46,227 bases of DNA from Holdemania filiformis DSM 12042 (lineage in GTDB: Bacteria; Bacillota_I; Bacilli_A; Erysipelotrichales; Erysipelotrichaceae): positions 20,592 to 66,818 of the forward strand of contig NZ_GG657561.1 of NCBI RefSeq assembly GCF_000157995.1. The letters run 5' to 3'. The position numbers and the translations under genes are program-made. Below, piece after piece: positions 1 through 7,310 of the stretch (positions within the stretch are counted from its first letter, which is position 1; each line of letters opens with the position of its first letter). The notes under the pieces were generated by a model. It saw only the letters and a program-made list of their open reading frames with translations, searched no databases and was not told the origin of the DNA.

Positions 1-312
1 GTCGTCGATCTGGCGCTGGGCCACATCAAAGCTGTGGAATATGTACTGAAAAACAAGGGTGTGGAAGCAGTCAACCTGGGAACCGGCCACGGCTATTCCG
101 TGCTGCAGGTCAAGGACGCCTTCGCCAAAGCGAGCGGCAAAGAAATTCCGTTCAAGATCATGCCGCGCCGGCCGGGGGATATCGCAACCTGCTACGCTGA
201 TACGACCAAGGCGAAGAAACTGCTGGGCTGGAGCGCTCAGTATGGCATTGACGAAATGTGTCAGGATTCCTGGCATTTCCAGCAGCAGAATCCGGACGGC
301 ATCACCGAATAA
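1..312 (+). CDS. galE: UDP-glucose 4-epimerase, C-terminal part
   Basis: The reading frame is open from the first base, so this is the last 103 residues of a gene that begins outside the window. It opens with VVDLALGHIKAVEYV, the region after the catalytic core in extended short-chain dehydrogenase epimerases. It continues through NLGTGHGYSVLQV and the RRPGDIATCYAD segment, which in GalE contacts the UDP-sugar, and ends in the usual KAKKLLGWSA...W tail. GalE interconverts UDP-glucose and UDP-galactose in the cytoplasm with bound NAD. The catalytic Tyr and Ser and the NAD-binding Rossmann motif are off-window, so activity cannot be judged. An intrinsic terminator follows directly, which makes it the last gene of its transcript. 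Confidence 0.9.
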   Translation, partial: VVDLALGHIKAVEYVLKNKGVEAVNLGTGHGYSVLQVKDAFAKASGKEIPFKIMPRRPGDIATCYADTTKAKKLLGWSAQYGIDEMCQDSWHFQQQNPDGITE

Positions 313-328
313 CAAGACAGAAGCGAAG

Positions 329-355
329 AAGCGGTCAAAGCGGCCGCTTTTTTTT
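329..355 (+). terminator. Intrinsic terminator after galE
   Basis: A short stem (AAGCGG paired with CCGCTT) is followed by a run of eight T residues, 17 bases after the galE stop codon. Confidence 0.75.
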
Positions 356-467
356 GATAATTGGCAGTGAAGTCGATCGGCAGGTCTGAAGGGAGGTCAG
401 AAAAATTGGGGAGGAATAGGGGGGAGCAGCACCTGAGGATCGTCGGTTCATCAGATAGTTTAAGAAA

Positions 468-496
468 TTGAACTTTTCGTTGATGGATAATATCAT
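468..496 (+). promoter_or_regulatory. Promoter for the flavoreductase lipoprotein gene
   Basis: TTGAAC (468-473) and TATCAT (491-496) are separated by exactly 17 bases, which fits a housekeeping sigma promoter. Transcription would start near 503, leaving a leader of about 30 nt that contains the GGAGGGAAGG ribosome site. An imperfect inverted repeat centred near 466 (AGTT...AACT) overlaps the -35 element and could be an operator. Confidence 0.6.
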
Positions 497-531
497 GTGA
501 AAATGTTATCATGAAGACGGAGGGAAGGAAA

Positions 532-2559
532 ATGAAAAAATTGATCATTAGTATTCTGTCTTTATTGATGGCCGTGTCGCTCACAGCGTGTTCGTCAGCC
601 AAGGAAGAAACCTTCGAAGGCTCAGCGCAGGGATACGGCGGAACCGTGACTGCTAAGGTTACGTTCAAAGCCGACAAGATTACCGCGGTTGAAGTTAAGG
701 CGCCGGATGAAACCGAAGGCGTCGGATCCCGGGCAGCCGAAGAACTGCCGGAGAAAATTGTCGCAGCCAACAGCGCGGATGTGGACGTTGTCGCCGGGGC
801 GACGATGACGTCCAAAGCGATCCAGTCGGCCGTGCGCCAGGCGGTAAGCAAGAAAAACGGGGAAAAGGAAACAGCGGTTCATTTAAACGCTGGAACCTAT
901 TCCGCAGTTGTCACAGGTCACAATGGTGAAATGACAATTGAAACGACCGTTGATGAAACGTCGATCAAGGAAGTCAGGGTGATCGAGCACACAGAAACGT
1001 TTGGCATTGGCTATGGATCCGTGATGACGCCGGTTGAAGTCTTGCCGGAGCGGATCGTAAAACATCAGACAGTCAGCGTTGATAACGTCTCGGCGGCGAC
1101 TGTGACGTCTTCCGCGATTAAGGCCGGCGTCCGGGACTGTCTCACTCAGGCCGGGGCTGAGGAAACGGCGTTCAGCGAACCGGCACCGATTGCGAATCCG
1201 ACGGAAAGCGAATATACCGTAGATATCGCGGTCGTCGGCGGGGGAGCTGCGGGACTTACGGCAGCCAATACGGCGCTGGATGAAGGAAAATCAGTGCTCT
1301 TGGTTGAAAAAATGGGAATCACCGGGGGATCCACCGTGCAAAGCGGCGGCAATATTTTCGCTGCCGAGACAGCGGCGCAGAAGGCAAACGGCGTGGAAGA
1401 CAGCGCTGAGGAGCTTTATCAGTTTTTAATGAGCTATGATGAGGACCATCTGTTGAATGAAAAGATGATTCATGACTATGCCTATGGTATCGGCAAGGAC
1501 TTGGATTATCTGGCCGATAACGGCGTTGCCGTTACCTATGTGACCACCGCCCAGCCGACGCTGACGCCGAACCGCCTGCATTTGACAAGCCCGAAGAATG
1601 AAATTGCTTCCGGGATTGGCGGCGGGATTACCGTGCCGCTGACAAAGTCAATGCTGGAAAAGGGCGGAACTTTACTGCTGGAGACTCGCGCAGAAACACT
1701 TCTGACGAATGAACAGGGAGAAGTCATCGGCGTTCAGGCGGTGAATCAGGCGGGCGAAACCGTAACGGTGAAAGCCAAAGCGGTGATTCTGACAACAGGC
1801 GGCTATGGCTCAAACCCAGAGATGACAGCGCGGTTCGCGACGTTTAATCCAATTTTCAACTCTGCCGCCAGCAGCACCGGCGATGGTCTGACGATGGCCG
1901 GCAAGGTCGGCGCACAGATCTTTGAGTCCGACGGCATGCAGCTGCAGTATGTCGACTTCAATACTGGTGAAACCGGCAGTACCGCCTCTGGACTGGTGGT
2001 CGACATGAAGGGAAACCGGCTGGCGAACGAACACAGTTATCAATCTGTTTCCGCAGAAGCCTTTAAGCGTGAAAACAATGCGGTGAATTACTATATTACA
2101 GCGACGCGGGACGGCGTTTGCGCGGAAAGCTATCCTACTGTCCAGTATGGCGTCACGCTGGAAAATGCGGTCAAAGCATCCAGTCTGGAAGAGCTGGCGG
2201 CATTGATCAAAGCTGATCCGAAAACGCTGAAAGCGACCGTTGCACGCTACAACGAGTTATGCGAAAAAGGAACGGACGATGATTTTGGCAAACCTTCCGA
2301 CTATCTGATTCCAGTCGAAGGCGATACCTACTATGCCTTTGCCCGCTATCCGGTTGCGGCGGCGACTTTCGGAGGGTTGGTTATTGACGAAACCGGGCAT
2401 GTCCTGAATCAGGAGAATCAGGTAATTTCCGGTCTGTACGCGGCGGGAGAAGTCGCGCTGACCGGCGTGTTTGCCAACGTGTATCCAAGCTGTGGCTTAG
2501 CGATTGGCAATTCGATTCACATGGCCCGCAACGCGGCCGCGGCCGCCTGCGGAGAATAA
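532..2559 (+). CDS. Exported flavin-dependent reductase lipoprotein (two FMN-binding domains plus fumarate-reductase-like FAD domain)
   Basis: The start at 532 follows GGAGGGAAGG at good spacing; an in-frame ATG at 511 lacks such a site. Residues 1-20 are a lipoprotein signal (lipobox LTAC, Cys20). Two FMN_bind domains follow (about 30-105 and 118-203). Their acceptor motifs are AGAT (Thr91) and SAAT (Thr190), slightly off the usual S/T-G-A-T site that ApbE flavinylates. A FAD_binding_2/fumarate-reductase flavoprotein domain fills 230-675, with GGGAAG at 236-241. In this family such proteins are extracytosolic terminal reductases fed with electrons through the covalent flavins. The conserved Arg of GNRLANE (Arg496) is kept. 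Where fumarate reductases carry an active-site His, this protein appears to have MQLQYVD (Asp475), so the acceptor is probably not fumarate. The substrate is unknown and no apbE is in the window. Confidence 0.85.
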   Translation: MKKLIISILSLLMAVSLTACSSAKEETFEGSAQGYGGTVTAKVTFKADKITAVEVKAPDETEGVGSRAAEELPEKIVAANSADVDVVAGATMTSKAIQSAVRQAVSKKNGEKETAVHLNAGTYSAVVTGHNGEMTIETTVDETSIKEVRVIEHTETFGIGYGSVMTPVEVLPERIVKHQTVSVDNVSAATVTSSAIKAGVRDCLTQAGAEETAFSEPAPIANPTESEYTVDIAVVGGGAAGLTAANTALDEGKSVLLVEKMGITGGSTVQSGGNIFAAETAAQKANGVEDSAEELYQFLMSYDEDHLLNEKMIHDYAYGIGKDLDYLADNGVAVTYVTTAQPTLTPNRLHLTSPKNEIASGIGGGITVPLTKSMLEKGGTLLLETRAETLLTNEQGEVIGVQAVNQAGETVTVKAKAVILTTGGYGSNPEMTARFATFNPIFNSAASSTGDGLTMAGKVGAQIFESDGMQLQYVDFNTGETGSTASGLVVDMKGNRLANEHSYQSVSAEAFKRENNAVNYYITATRDGVCAESYPTVQYGVTLENAVKASSLEELAALIKADPKTLKATVARYNELCEKGTDDDFGKPSDYLIPVEGDTYYAFARYPVAAATFGGLVIDETGHVLNQENQVISGLYAAGEVALTGVFANVYPSCGLAIGNSIHMARNAAAAACGE

Positions 2560-2560
2560 C

Positions 2561-2594
2561 AGAAAACGGCGCTTTGCTTTCGCGCCGTTTTCTT
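2561..2594 (+). terminator. Terminator of the flavoreductase gene
   Basis: A perfect 12-bp stem (2561-2572 with 2582-2593) and a 9-base loop begin one base after the stop codon. The 3' arm ends in TTTTCTT, so it should terminate. The loop contains TTGCTT, the apparent -35 of the next gene. Confidence 0.75.
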
Positions 2595-2602
2595 GTTACA
2601 AT
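2574..2602 (+). promoter_or_regulatory. Promoter of the LysR gene, embedded in the upstream terminator
   Basis: TTGCTT (2574-2579) and TACAAT (2597-2602) are 17 bases apart. The expected start site is at about 2609, which is the A of the LysR start codon. The message would therefore be leaderless or nearly so, consistent with the absence of a purine-rich ribosome site before 2609. Confidence 0.6.
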
Positions 2603-2608
2603 GAAATC

Positions 2609-3511
2609 ATGAATATCAATGAGCTGAAATATTTTATTAAGGTTGCCGATCAGCAAAGTCTGTCCAAGGCAGCCAATGAACTGTATATCTCCTATCAGGG
2701 ACTATCAAAGTCGCTTAAAAGCTTGGAAACCGAGTTGAATTGTTCGTTGTTTGAGAAGTCGGGCAGCGGATATAAGCTGACGGAATACGGTGAGGAATTG
2801 TATCCTACCGCAAAGCTGATCGTCAGCGAATGGGAAACGCTCCAGCTTTCCTTACATCAGATCCAGCGGCGCCGGAATCATTTTTTCCATATCGGCGTCG
2901 CGATGGGCGTTGACACGCCGTTTGCCAATTTCCGCAGTCAGCTTGATTTATTTTTGAGAAAACATAACAACGTCGTCATGATCGACGCCTGGGATTCTTA
3001 TTGTGAGGAAAAGATTGAAAGCGGGGAACTGGATATCGCGATCACGTTCGGACCCGTGAATGATGTGCGTTTTGAGTGCACAGTGCTGCTTCAGGGAACA
3101 TTGGCAGCTTTAGTCCATCCTGAAAACAGTCTCTGGGAAAGAAAAAGCCTGCGGATCCAGGATTTAGCCGATCAGGAGATCATTACGGTGAACCGTTATT
3201 TCCGAAATTACGATATTCTGATGCAAGCCTGTCAAAGCCGCGGGTTTAAGCCACGAATTATACTGAATACCGTAAATTTAACCGCGACGCTGTTAGGCTA
3301 TCAAGACAGGAAAGCGATCGGGATTTCCAATAATTTGTGTTATCCGATGGAGTCCGTGGGCGCCTACAAGGTGATTCCTGTGCTGGATCAGAATACGACC
3401 TGTCAGATTAATCTTCTGATCCATCCCCGGCAGCGCGCAAACAAGGAGATTCAGCAGCTGAAGCAAGAGCTGCTGCAATGTTTTTTCATCAATACCGGCA
3501 CTGAAACCTAA
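2609..3511 (+). CDS. LysR-type transcriptional regulator
   Basis: This 300-residue protein has the standard LysR length. Residues 1-60 form the winged helix-turn-helix (MNINELKYFIKVADQQSLSKAANELYISYQGLSKSLKSLE). The rest is the periplasmic-binding-protein-like effector domain, with the usual SGELDIAITFG segment. It is a cytoplasmic DNA-binding regulator whose small-molecule effector is unknown. The start at 2609 is chosen because the HTH begins there and upstream in-frame codons lie inside the preceding gene. No ribosome site is visible, and the promoter sits so close that a leaderless transcript is likely. Its neighbours are two extracytosolic flavoproteins and an S41-like protein, so control of a redox or respiratory function is plausible. 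The TTTAC-N4-GTAAA boxes at 3782, 7165 and 7211 are candidate targets, but this link is inferred. Confidence 0.9.
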   Translation: MNINELKYFIKVADQQSLSKAANELYISYQGLSKSLKSLETELNCSLFEKSGSGYKLTEYGEELYPTAKLIVSEWETLQLSLHQIQRRRNHFFHIGVAMGVDTPFANFRSQLDLFLRKHNNVVMIDAWDSYCEEKIESGELDIAITFGPVNDVRFECTVLLQGTLAALVHPENSLWERKSLRIQDLADQEIITVNRYFRNYDILMQACQSRGFKPRIILNTVNLTATLLGYQDRKAIGISNNLCYPMESVGAYKVIPVLDQNTTCQINLLIHPRQRANKEIQQLKQELLQCFFINTGTET

Positions 3512-3668
3512 TAAAAGCATTCTGGAAAAGAGCAGGCTTGAAATGAGCAGGATTGTGTAGATAGCCGGGGGAGAAGGGGGCGGATCAGAGCTGTCGCAAA
3601 GAACAGCTCGTTTAAAATTTCCGGAGTCAGGACTAAAAATCAAGGTTATTTCAAGCCTGCCAAAGACG

Positions 3669-3690
3669 ACGGTCTATTTGACCGTTTTTA
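3669..3690 (+). terminator. Hairpin terminator downstream of the LysR gene
   Basis: A 6-bp stem ACGGTC/GACCGT with a 5-base loop is followed by TTTTA, about 160 bases after the LysR stop. Confidence 0.5.
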
Positions 3691-3781
3691 CTTTACAAAG
3701 AGAGCGATGATTGCCGCAGTAAGCAAGCTTTTATTTTTAATTCAAAAGGGGGAGAGAAAAACAAGGGGCTGAGACAAATAA

Positions 3782-3795
3782 TTTACTAGAGTAAA
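3782..3795. promoter_or_regulatory. Operator-like palindrome TTTACTAGAGTAAA
   Basis: A perfect 6-2-6 inverted repeat ends two bases before the -35 of the 3853 gene, the usual place for an activator site. Near copies lie at 7165-7178 (TTTACCATAGTAAA) and 7211-7224 (TTTATAGGAGTAAA), upstream of the divergently placed Tat flavoprotein. Confidence 0.5.
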
Positions 3796-3797
3796 CC

Positions 3798-3826
3798 TTG
3801 TTGCCCGAAGCGGACTATGGTACAAT
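3798..3826 (+). promoter_or_regulatory. Promoter of the S41-like gene
   Basis: TTGTTG (3798-3803) and TACAAT (3821-3826) are separated by 17 bases. The leader is about 20 nt and carries AAAGGAGG before the start at 3853. Confidence 0.7.
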
Positions 3827-3852
3827 GACACCAGCGGCAAAGGAGGAGTTTT

Positions 3853-5121
3853 ATGCCCCGATACGATCAGTTATTTCAGGAAATTGTCCATACGATCAAA
3901 GAAGATTACGCCGGCTTTGCGATGGGCCAGGAGCACCATGATCCGCGGCCCTATGTCCATACCATCGGCACGGCGTTTATGAAAAAAGAACTGGATGCGG
4001 ATTTGTTCTATCGTCAGGTTAATCAATATCTTGCGGAAACCGACGACCGCAACCTGCGTTTCTCACGTCGTCCTGACGCCGATTACCAACCGTTCACTAA
4101 CGGCTTTTTTACAAGACGAAGCGGTGAGGTTCTGATCGTCAGCGAAGTACGCGAGGAAGACCAGCTGCGGCCGAAGGATGAGATCATCGCGATCAACGGT
4201 CAGCCGCTGCGTTTTTATACGGAAACATTGAAGAAACGAGTGTTTTATTCTGATCAGAATGACCGCCAGATCTGGACGGGCTTTCTGAAAATGGCCGATC
4301 AGATCACGGTGCGCCGGAACGGACAGACCTGGGATCTCCCGCTGCGCCACTTTGCCAAGACAGAAATATCAAAAACGAATACGATTATCGTAGATAAAGG
4401 GATTGCGGTGTTGAGAATCGAGCGGATTGACGAAACGCTGGAATATCTGGTGGAAGAAAATAAAGCGCTGCTCAGAGAGGCGGACTCGATGATTCTGGAT
4501 CTCAGACGCTGTGAGGAAGGCTGGGAATCGTCGATGTTCTGCCTGCTTCCCTATGTTTTGGACAAATCCGTCCCGGTGTGCGAGGTCATGGAAGGACAGG
4601 GGCTTTTGACCCTGTATACGGAGAAAAACTGCCGCCGCCGGATTGCCCAGCTGAAGACGATGACCGCGGACCCGGATCTGGCTCCCATCGCTTACGAAAT
4701 GATCGAAGAACTGGAAGCGAAAGCGGGTCTGGGCTGGGTTCTGGAAACGGAAGCGGACTGGGGCGCGGAGGAAGATGCTTTGATTCAGCCGATTCACCCA
4801 GAGCGCAGAACAGTGCTGATCACCGATCTGTTTACCGCCGGGGTTGCGGAAGAACTGGCCGATCTCGCCTCCCGTTCACCCCGCTGCACGCTTGTCGGAA
4901 GACAAAGCAGCGGCCGCTATCAAACGTGCAATCTGATCTCCGTCGTCTTTGACGATATGTTTCAGCTGGATTATCCGATCAGCCGCCGCAAAGCCTGGGC
5001 TGCGGATCAGGCTTCCGGTGTTCGCTGTGATCTTGAAATTGAATGGACACCGCAGGAATGCGATGAAGATCTTCTGATGATAAAAGCGAAGGCGGCTGCC
5101 AAGGCTGTGGACAGTTTTTAG
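3853..5121 (+). CDS. S41-peptidase-like protein with PDZ domain, catalytic serine missing
   Basis: This 422-residue protein has no signal peptide or membrane segment. The N-terminus (YDQLFQEIVHTIKEDYAGF) resembles the helical start of tail-specific proteases. A PDZ-like stretch follows (about 95-160, VREEDQLRPKDEIIAINGQPL). The C-terminal half has the S41 fold signatures: ADSMILDLRRCEEGW, then LITDLFTAGVAEELADLA...TLVG, then GVRCDLEIEW. In active S41 enzymes the nucleophile sits in T-x-S-x-A-E; here the aligned residue is Gly330 in TAGVAE. It is therefore probably not a serine protease of the standard type and may bind peptides without cutting them. It is a single-gene transcript with a strong ribosome site and terminator. 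It shares an upstream palindrome with the Tat flavoprotein gene at 5248-7125. Confidence 0.7.
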   Translation: MPRYDQLFQEIVHTIKEDYAGFAMGQEHHDPRPYVHTIGTAFMKKELDADLFYRQVNQYLAETDDRNLRFSRRPDADYQPFTNGFFTRRSGEVLIVSEVREEDQLRPKDEIIAINGQPLRFYTETLKKRVFYSDQNDRQIWTGFLKMADQITVRRNGQTWDLPLRHFAKTEISKTNTIIVDKGIAVLRIERIDETLEYLVEENKALLREADSMILDLRRCEEGWESSMFCLLPYVLDKSVPVCEVMEGQGLLTLYTEKNCRRRIAQLKTMTADPDLAPIAYEMIEELEAKAGLGWVLETEADWGAEEDALIQPIHPERRTVLITDLFTAGVAEELADLASRSPRCTLVGRQSSGRYQTCNLISVVFDDMFQLDYPISRRKAWAADQASGVRCDLEIEWTPQECDEDLLMIKAKAAAKAVDSF

Positions 5122-5148
5122 TGAATTTAAGCCAGAGCGATAAAGCAG

Positions 5149-5199
5149 AAAAGCCAGCGGCTGCGGCGGGATTCCCGTTTCACAGCTTCTGGCTTTTTT
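5149..5199 (+). terminator. Terminator of the S41-like gene
   Basis: The outer stem AAAGCCAG/CTGGCTTT encloses a further CGGCTG/CAGCTT-type pairing. A TTTTTT run follows. Confidence 0.75.
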
Positions 5200-5202
5200 G
5201 TA

Positions 5203-5240
5203 TAAAAAAGACGGCGGAACCGTTCACGGTGTTCCGTCGC
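5203..5240 (-). terminator. Terminator of the Tat flavoprotein gene
   Basis: Read on the minus strand, a GACGGAACAC/GGTTCCGCCGTC hairpin begins about 10 bases after the stop codon and ends in a T-run (the A-run at 5203-5209 on the plus strand). It sits back to back with the plus-strand terminator of the convergent gene. Confidence 0.7.
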
Positions 5241-5247
5241 CCAGATC

Positions 5248-7125
5248 TTATTCCTCGCTGATGAACTGACCTGCCAGGCGGCCATGCGTCACCGCCATGC
5301 CAATCGAGTTGCCTGCGCATGGAGTGGAGTAGCCTAAACCGTAGCGTCCGCCTAAGCAGTTGCCCGCGGCATACAGCCCTTTGATCTTCTTGCCGCTCAT
5401 GTCCAGCACGTTCTGGCGTTTATCGGTAACCAGCCCGGACATGGTGACCATCATCGGCGTCGGCTTGTCGTTCTTCTCGCTCTTGACGGCGTAGAACGGA
5501 GCTTCGTCGACTGGAATCATGCAGGATGCGTCTTTGCCGTAATCGGTGTCTTTCCCGGCGTAACAAAGCTGGTTGTAGGCTTCGATCGAGGCCAGAAAGG
5601 TTTCTTTCGCCGCTCCGGCATAGCCTAAGTAGTCTGCCAGCTCCTCCAGCGTGTCCGCCTTGATGACCGTGGATTCCATGCGTTCAGCAACGGTGCAGCC
5701 GCGGATAGTGCCGCCTTCCGGTCCGCTGACCAGCGCATCCATATCGTTGATCAGATCAATGTAATATTGTGGCCGGCCGGCATTCGGTCCGCCATGTTCC
5801 AGACCCGAAGCACAAACCGATTTCAGCCATTTCTTATCGGTAACTAAGCACAAGGTGCCTTCCGGCTGACGGGCACAGGCAGTTTGCGCCGCGGAGAGGT
5901 TGCCTTCATTGGTAAAGCGCTCACCTTCGCTGTTGAGCCACAGCATCGCGTTGCAGCCCCAAGGACCGCTCGGACCGCCGCCTAAAAGCATGCTTCCGCG
6001 CGGCGCCGGTTCGATCATGCCGCCGGCCCAGCAGCCCATCTTGACCGCTTCGCCCTTGCGTCCGCCCATGAAGGAGAAGAAGTCCGGCTGTTCGCCGCCA
6101 GCCCGTTCAAAGCGTTCCATGTATTCGTTCAATAAGGCCCAGCACATATCCGCGTTGCCGGCATAATCGCCGCCGCACAGGATCACGCCCTTGGCCGTGT
6201 TGAATTGAATATAGCTGCCGTCGCTAACTTTGCCCGCTACGCCAATGATGTCTTTCGCTTCATTTTGCAGCAGGACGACCGCTTCCGTGCCGTAATACCA
6301 CTCGGCGCCTAACTGCTTTGCCTTGTCGATGCAGGCCTGATTGATCAACGGCAGCACTGAGTTTGCCGCGACGCCCTGGATCGGCTGTTCGTTGTACTGA
6401 CCCATAAACTGCGCGGTGGCCGCCCAGGTTTTGGTGCCCGGAGTCATCGGGTAATCGTAGCGCAGGCAGTCGTACATGTCGTTGCCGGCCTGAATTTTCT
6501 CGTAATCCATGTTGGCCTGCATGATCAGCCAGCCTTCCGGCGTATTATCATAGGTATAGGCCTTCGGATCAACGCCCATTTCCTTGGCGACTTCCAGCAT
6601 GTGATCGAGGGTTGGACCGGAATTGTGGACGTAAGACTTAACGATCGCCGGGAAGCAGCGTCCGCCGGAACGGGTGACGAATTCGTTGACGACTTCGCCC
6701 AGATCATAGGTGCCGAAGCCGATATCCTGCTGAAGCTTGGAGTTGAACGCGCCGATATCTTCGCCATACCAGGTAAACAGGTCTTCCTCCATCCGCTCTA
6801 AGACCGCGACTTTCAATCCCGCTTCTGCAGCGGCTAAAGCTGCTTGGACGCCGGCGTGACCGCCGCCGACAACGACGACGTCGACATCGACTTCCTTAGC
6901 GTAATCGCTGATGACTGGGGCTTCACCGAGCCAGTCGCCGGGACCGGAGTAGCCGGTGATCCGGCCGGTGGATGCGGACGGTGCGGCCGAGGCATCCGGG
7001 GATGCGGTAGGGGTCGTGGATTCCGTGCTGCAGCCGGCTAACAGACCTGCGGCGGCGACGCCAAACGCACTGGCAGCGGCGCCTTTAATGAAATCACGAC
7101 GGGAAATTCCTTTTTTGTAACTCAT
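5248..7125 (-). CDS. Tat-exported FAD-dependent oxidoreductase lipoprotein
   Basis: This 625-residue protein begins with a twin-arginine signal, SRRDFIKGAA (residues 8-17), a hydrophobic Ala/Gly stretch and a lipobox LAGC (Cys32). A Ser/Pro/Thr linker of about 25 residues follows. The body is a FAD_binding_2/fumarate-reductase-type flavoprotein: VDVVVVGGGHAGVQAALAAAEAGLKVAVLE is the dinucleotide motif (about 81-110), and GLYAAGNCLGGRYG near the C-terminus is the FAD-closing loop. There is no FMN_bind domain, so electrons must arrive from a separate donor. Tat export means FAD is loaded in the cytoplasm before secretion. Known relatives act as anaerobic reductases of organic acceptors; the acceptor here is unknown. 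The start follows AAGGAGAAC at good spacing. Two TTTAC-N4-GTAAA-type boxes lie in its promoter region. Confidence 0.88.
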   Translation of the reverse strand: MSYKKGISRRDFIKGAAASAFGVAAAGLLAGCSTESTTPTASPDASAAPSASTGRITGYSGPGDWLGEAPVISDYAKEVDVDVVVVGGGHAGVQAALAAAEAGLKVAVLERMEEDLFTWYGEDIGAFNSKLQQDIGFGTYDLGEVVNEFVTRSGGRCFPAIVKSYVHNSGPTLDHMLEVAKEMGVDPKAYTYDNTPEGWLIMQANMDYEKIQAGNDMYDCLRYDYPMTPGTKTWAATAQFMGQYNEQPIQGVAANSVLPLINQACIDKAKQLGAEWYYGTEAVVLLQNEAKDIIGVAGKVSDGSYIQFNTAKGVILCGGDYAGNADMCWALLNEYMERFERAGGEQPDFFSFMGGRKGEAVKMGCWAGGMIEPAPRGSMLLGGGPSGPWGCNAMLWLNSEGERFTNEGNLSAAQTACARQPEGTLCLVTDKKWLKSVCASGLEHGGPNAGRPQYYIDLINDMDALVSGPEGGTIRGCTVAERMESTVIKADTLEELADYLGYAGAAKETFLASIEAYNQLCYAGKDTDYGKDASCMIPVDEAPFYAVKSEKNDKPTPMMVTMSGLVTDKRQNVLDMSGKKIKGLYAAGNCLGGRYGLGYSTPCAGNSIGMAVTHGRLAGQFISEE

Positions 7126-7164
7126 AAGTTCTCCTTCCTCCTAATAATTCAATTAGATAAAATA

Positions 7165-7224
7165 TTTACCATAGTAAAATAATTTATCTGTGAATATCTT
7201 ATCACAATAGTTTATAGGAGTAAA
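7165..7224 (-). promoter_or_regulatory. Promoter and paired operator-like boxes of the Tat flavoprotein
   Basis: On the minus strand TTTACT (7219-7224) and TAAGAT (7196-7201) are 17 bases apart. The -35 lies inside the box 7211-7224 (TTTATAGGAGTAAA on plus). A second box (TTTACCATAGTAAA, 7165-7178) lies about 20 bases inside the leader. The two box starts are 46 bases apart, a layout that suits a repressor or looping regulator. Confidence 0.5.
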
Positions 7225-7262
7225 TTAGTATTCAAAAGTTTATCCCGGAAGTTTCGACAAAG

Positions 7263-7292
7263 TTTGACTTTCTGAAGTGATTGCCTGATAAT
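7263..7292 (+). promoter_or_regulatory. Promoter of the MATE transporter gene
   Basis: TTGACT (7263-7268) and GATAAT (7287-7292) are separated by 18 bases and placed about 20 bases before the start codon. Confidence 0.6.
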
Positions 7293-7310
7293 TAATTCGG
7301 TGATGATATT

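Larger units (their letters stand above)
3512..3797. other. Intergenic region between the LysR and S41-like genes
   Basis: This stretch of about 340 bp before the next start holds no convincing gene. It contains a hairpin with a T-run at 3669-3690 (ACGGTC/GACCGT, then TTTT), which is a late terminator for the LysR gene, and a purine-rich stretch. The TTTACTAGAGTAAA palindrome (3782-3795) lies just before the promoter of the next gene. No riboswitch was recognised. Confidence 0.5.

Noticed and set aside
3512-3797. T-box or other riboswitch in the long spacer before the S41-like gene
   Set aside because: The promoter maps at 3798-3826, leaving a leader of only about 20 nt, so the spacer is not transcribed into this gene's message.
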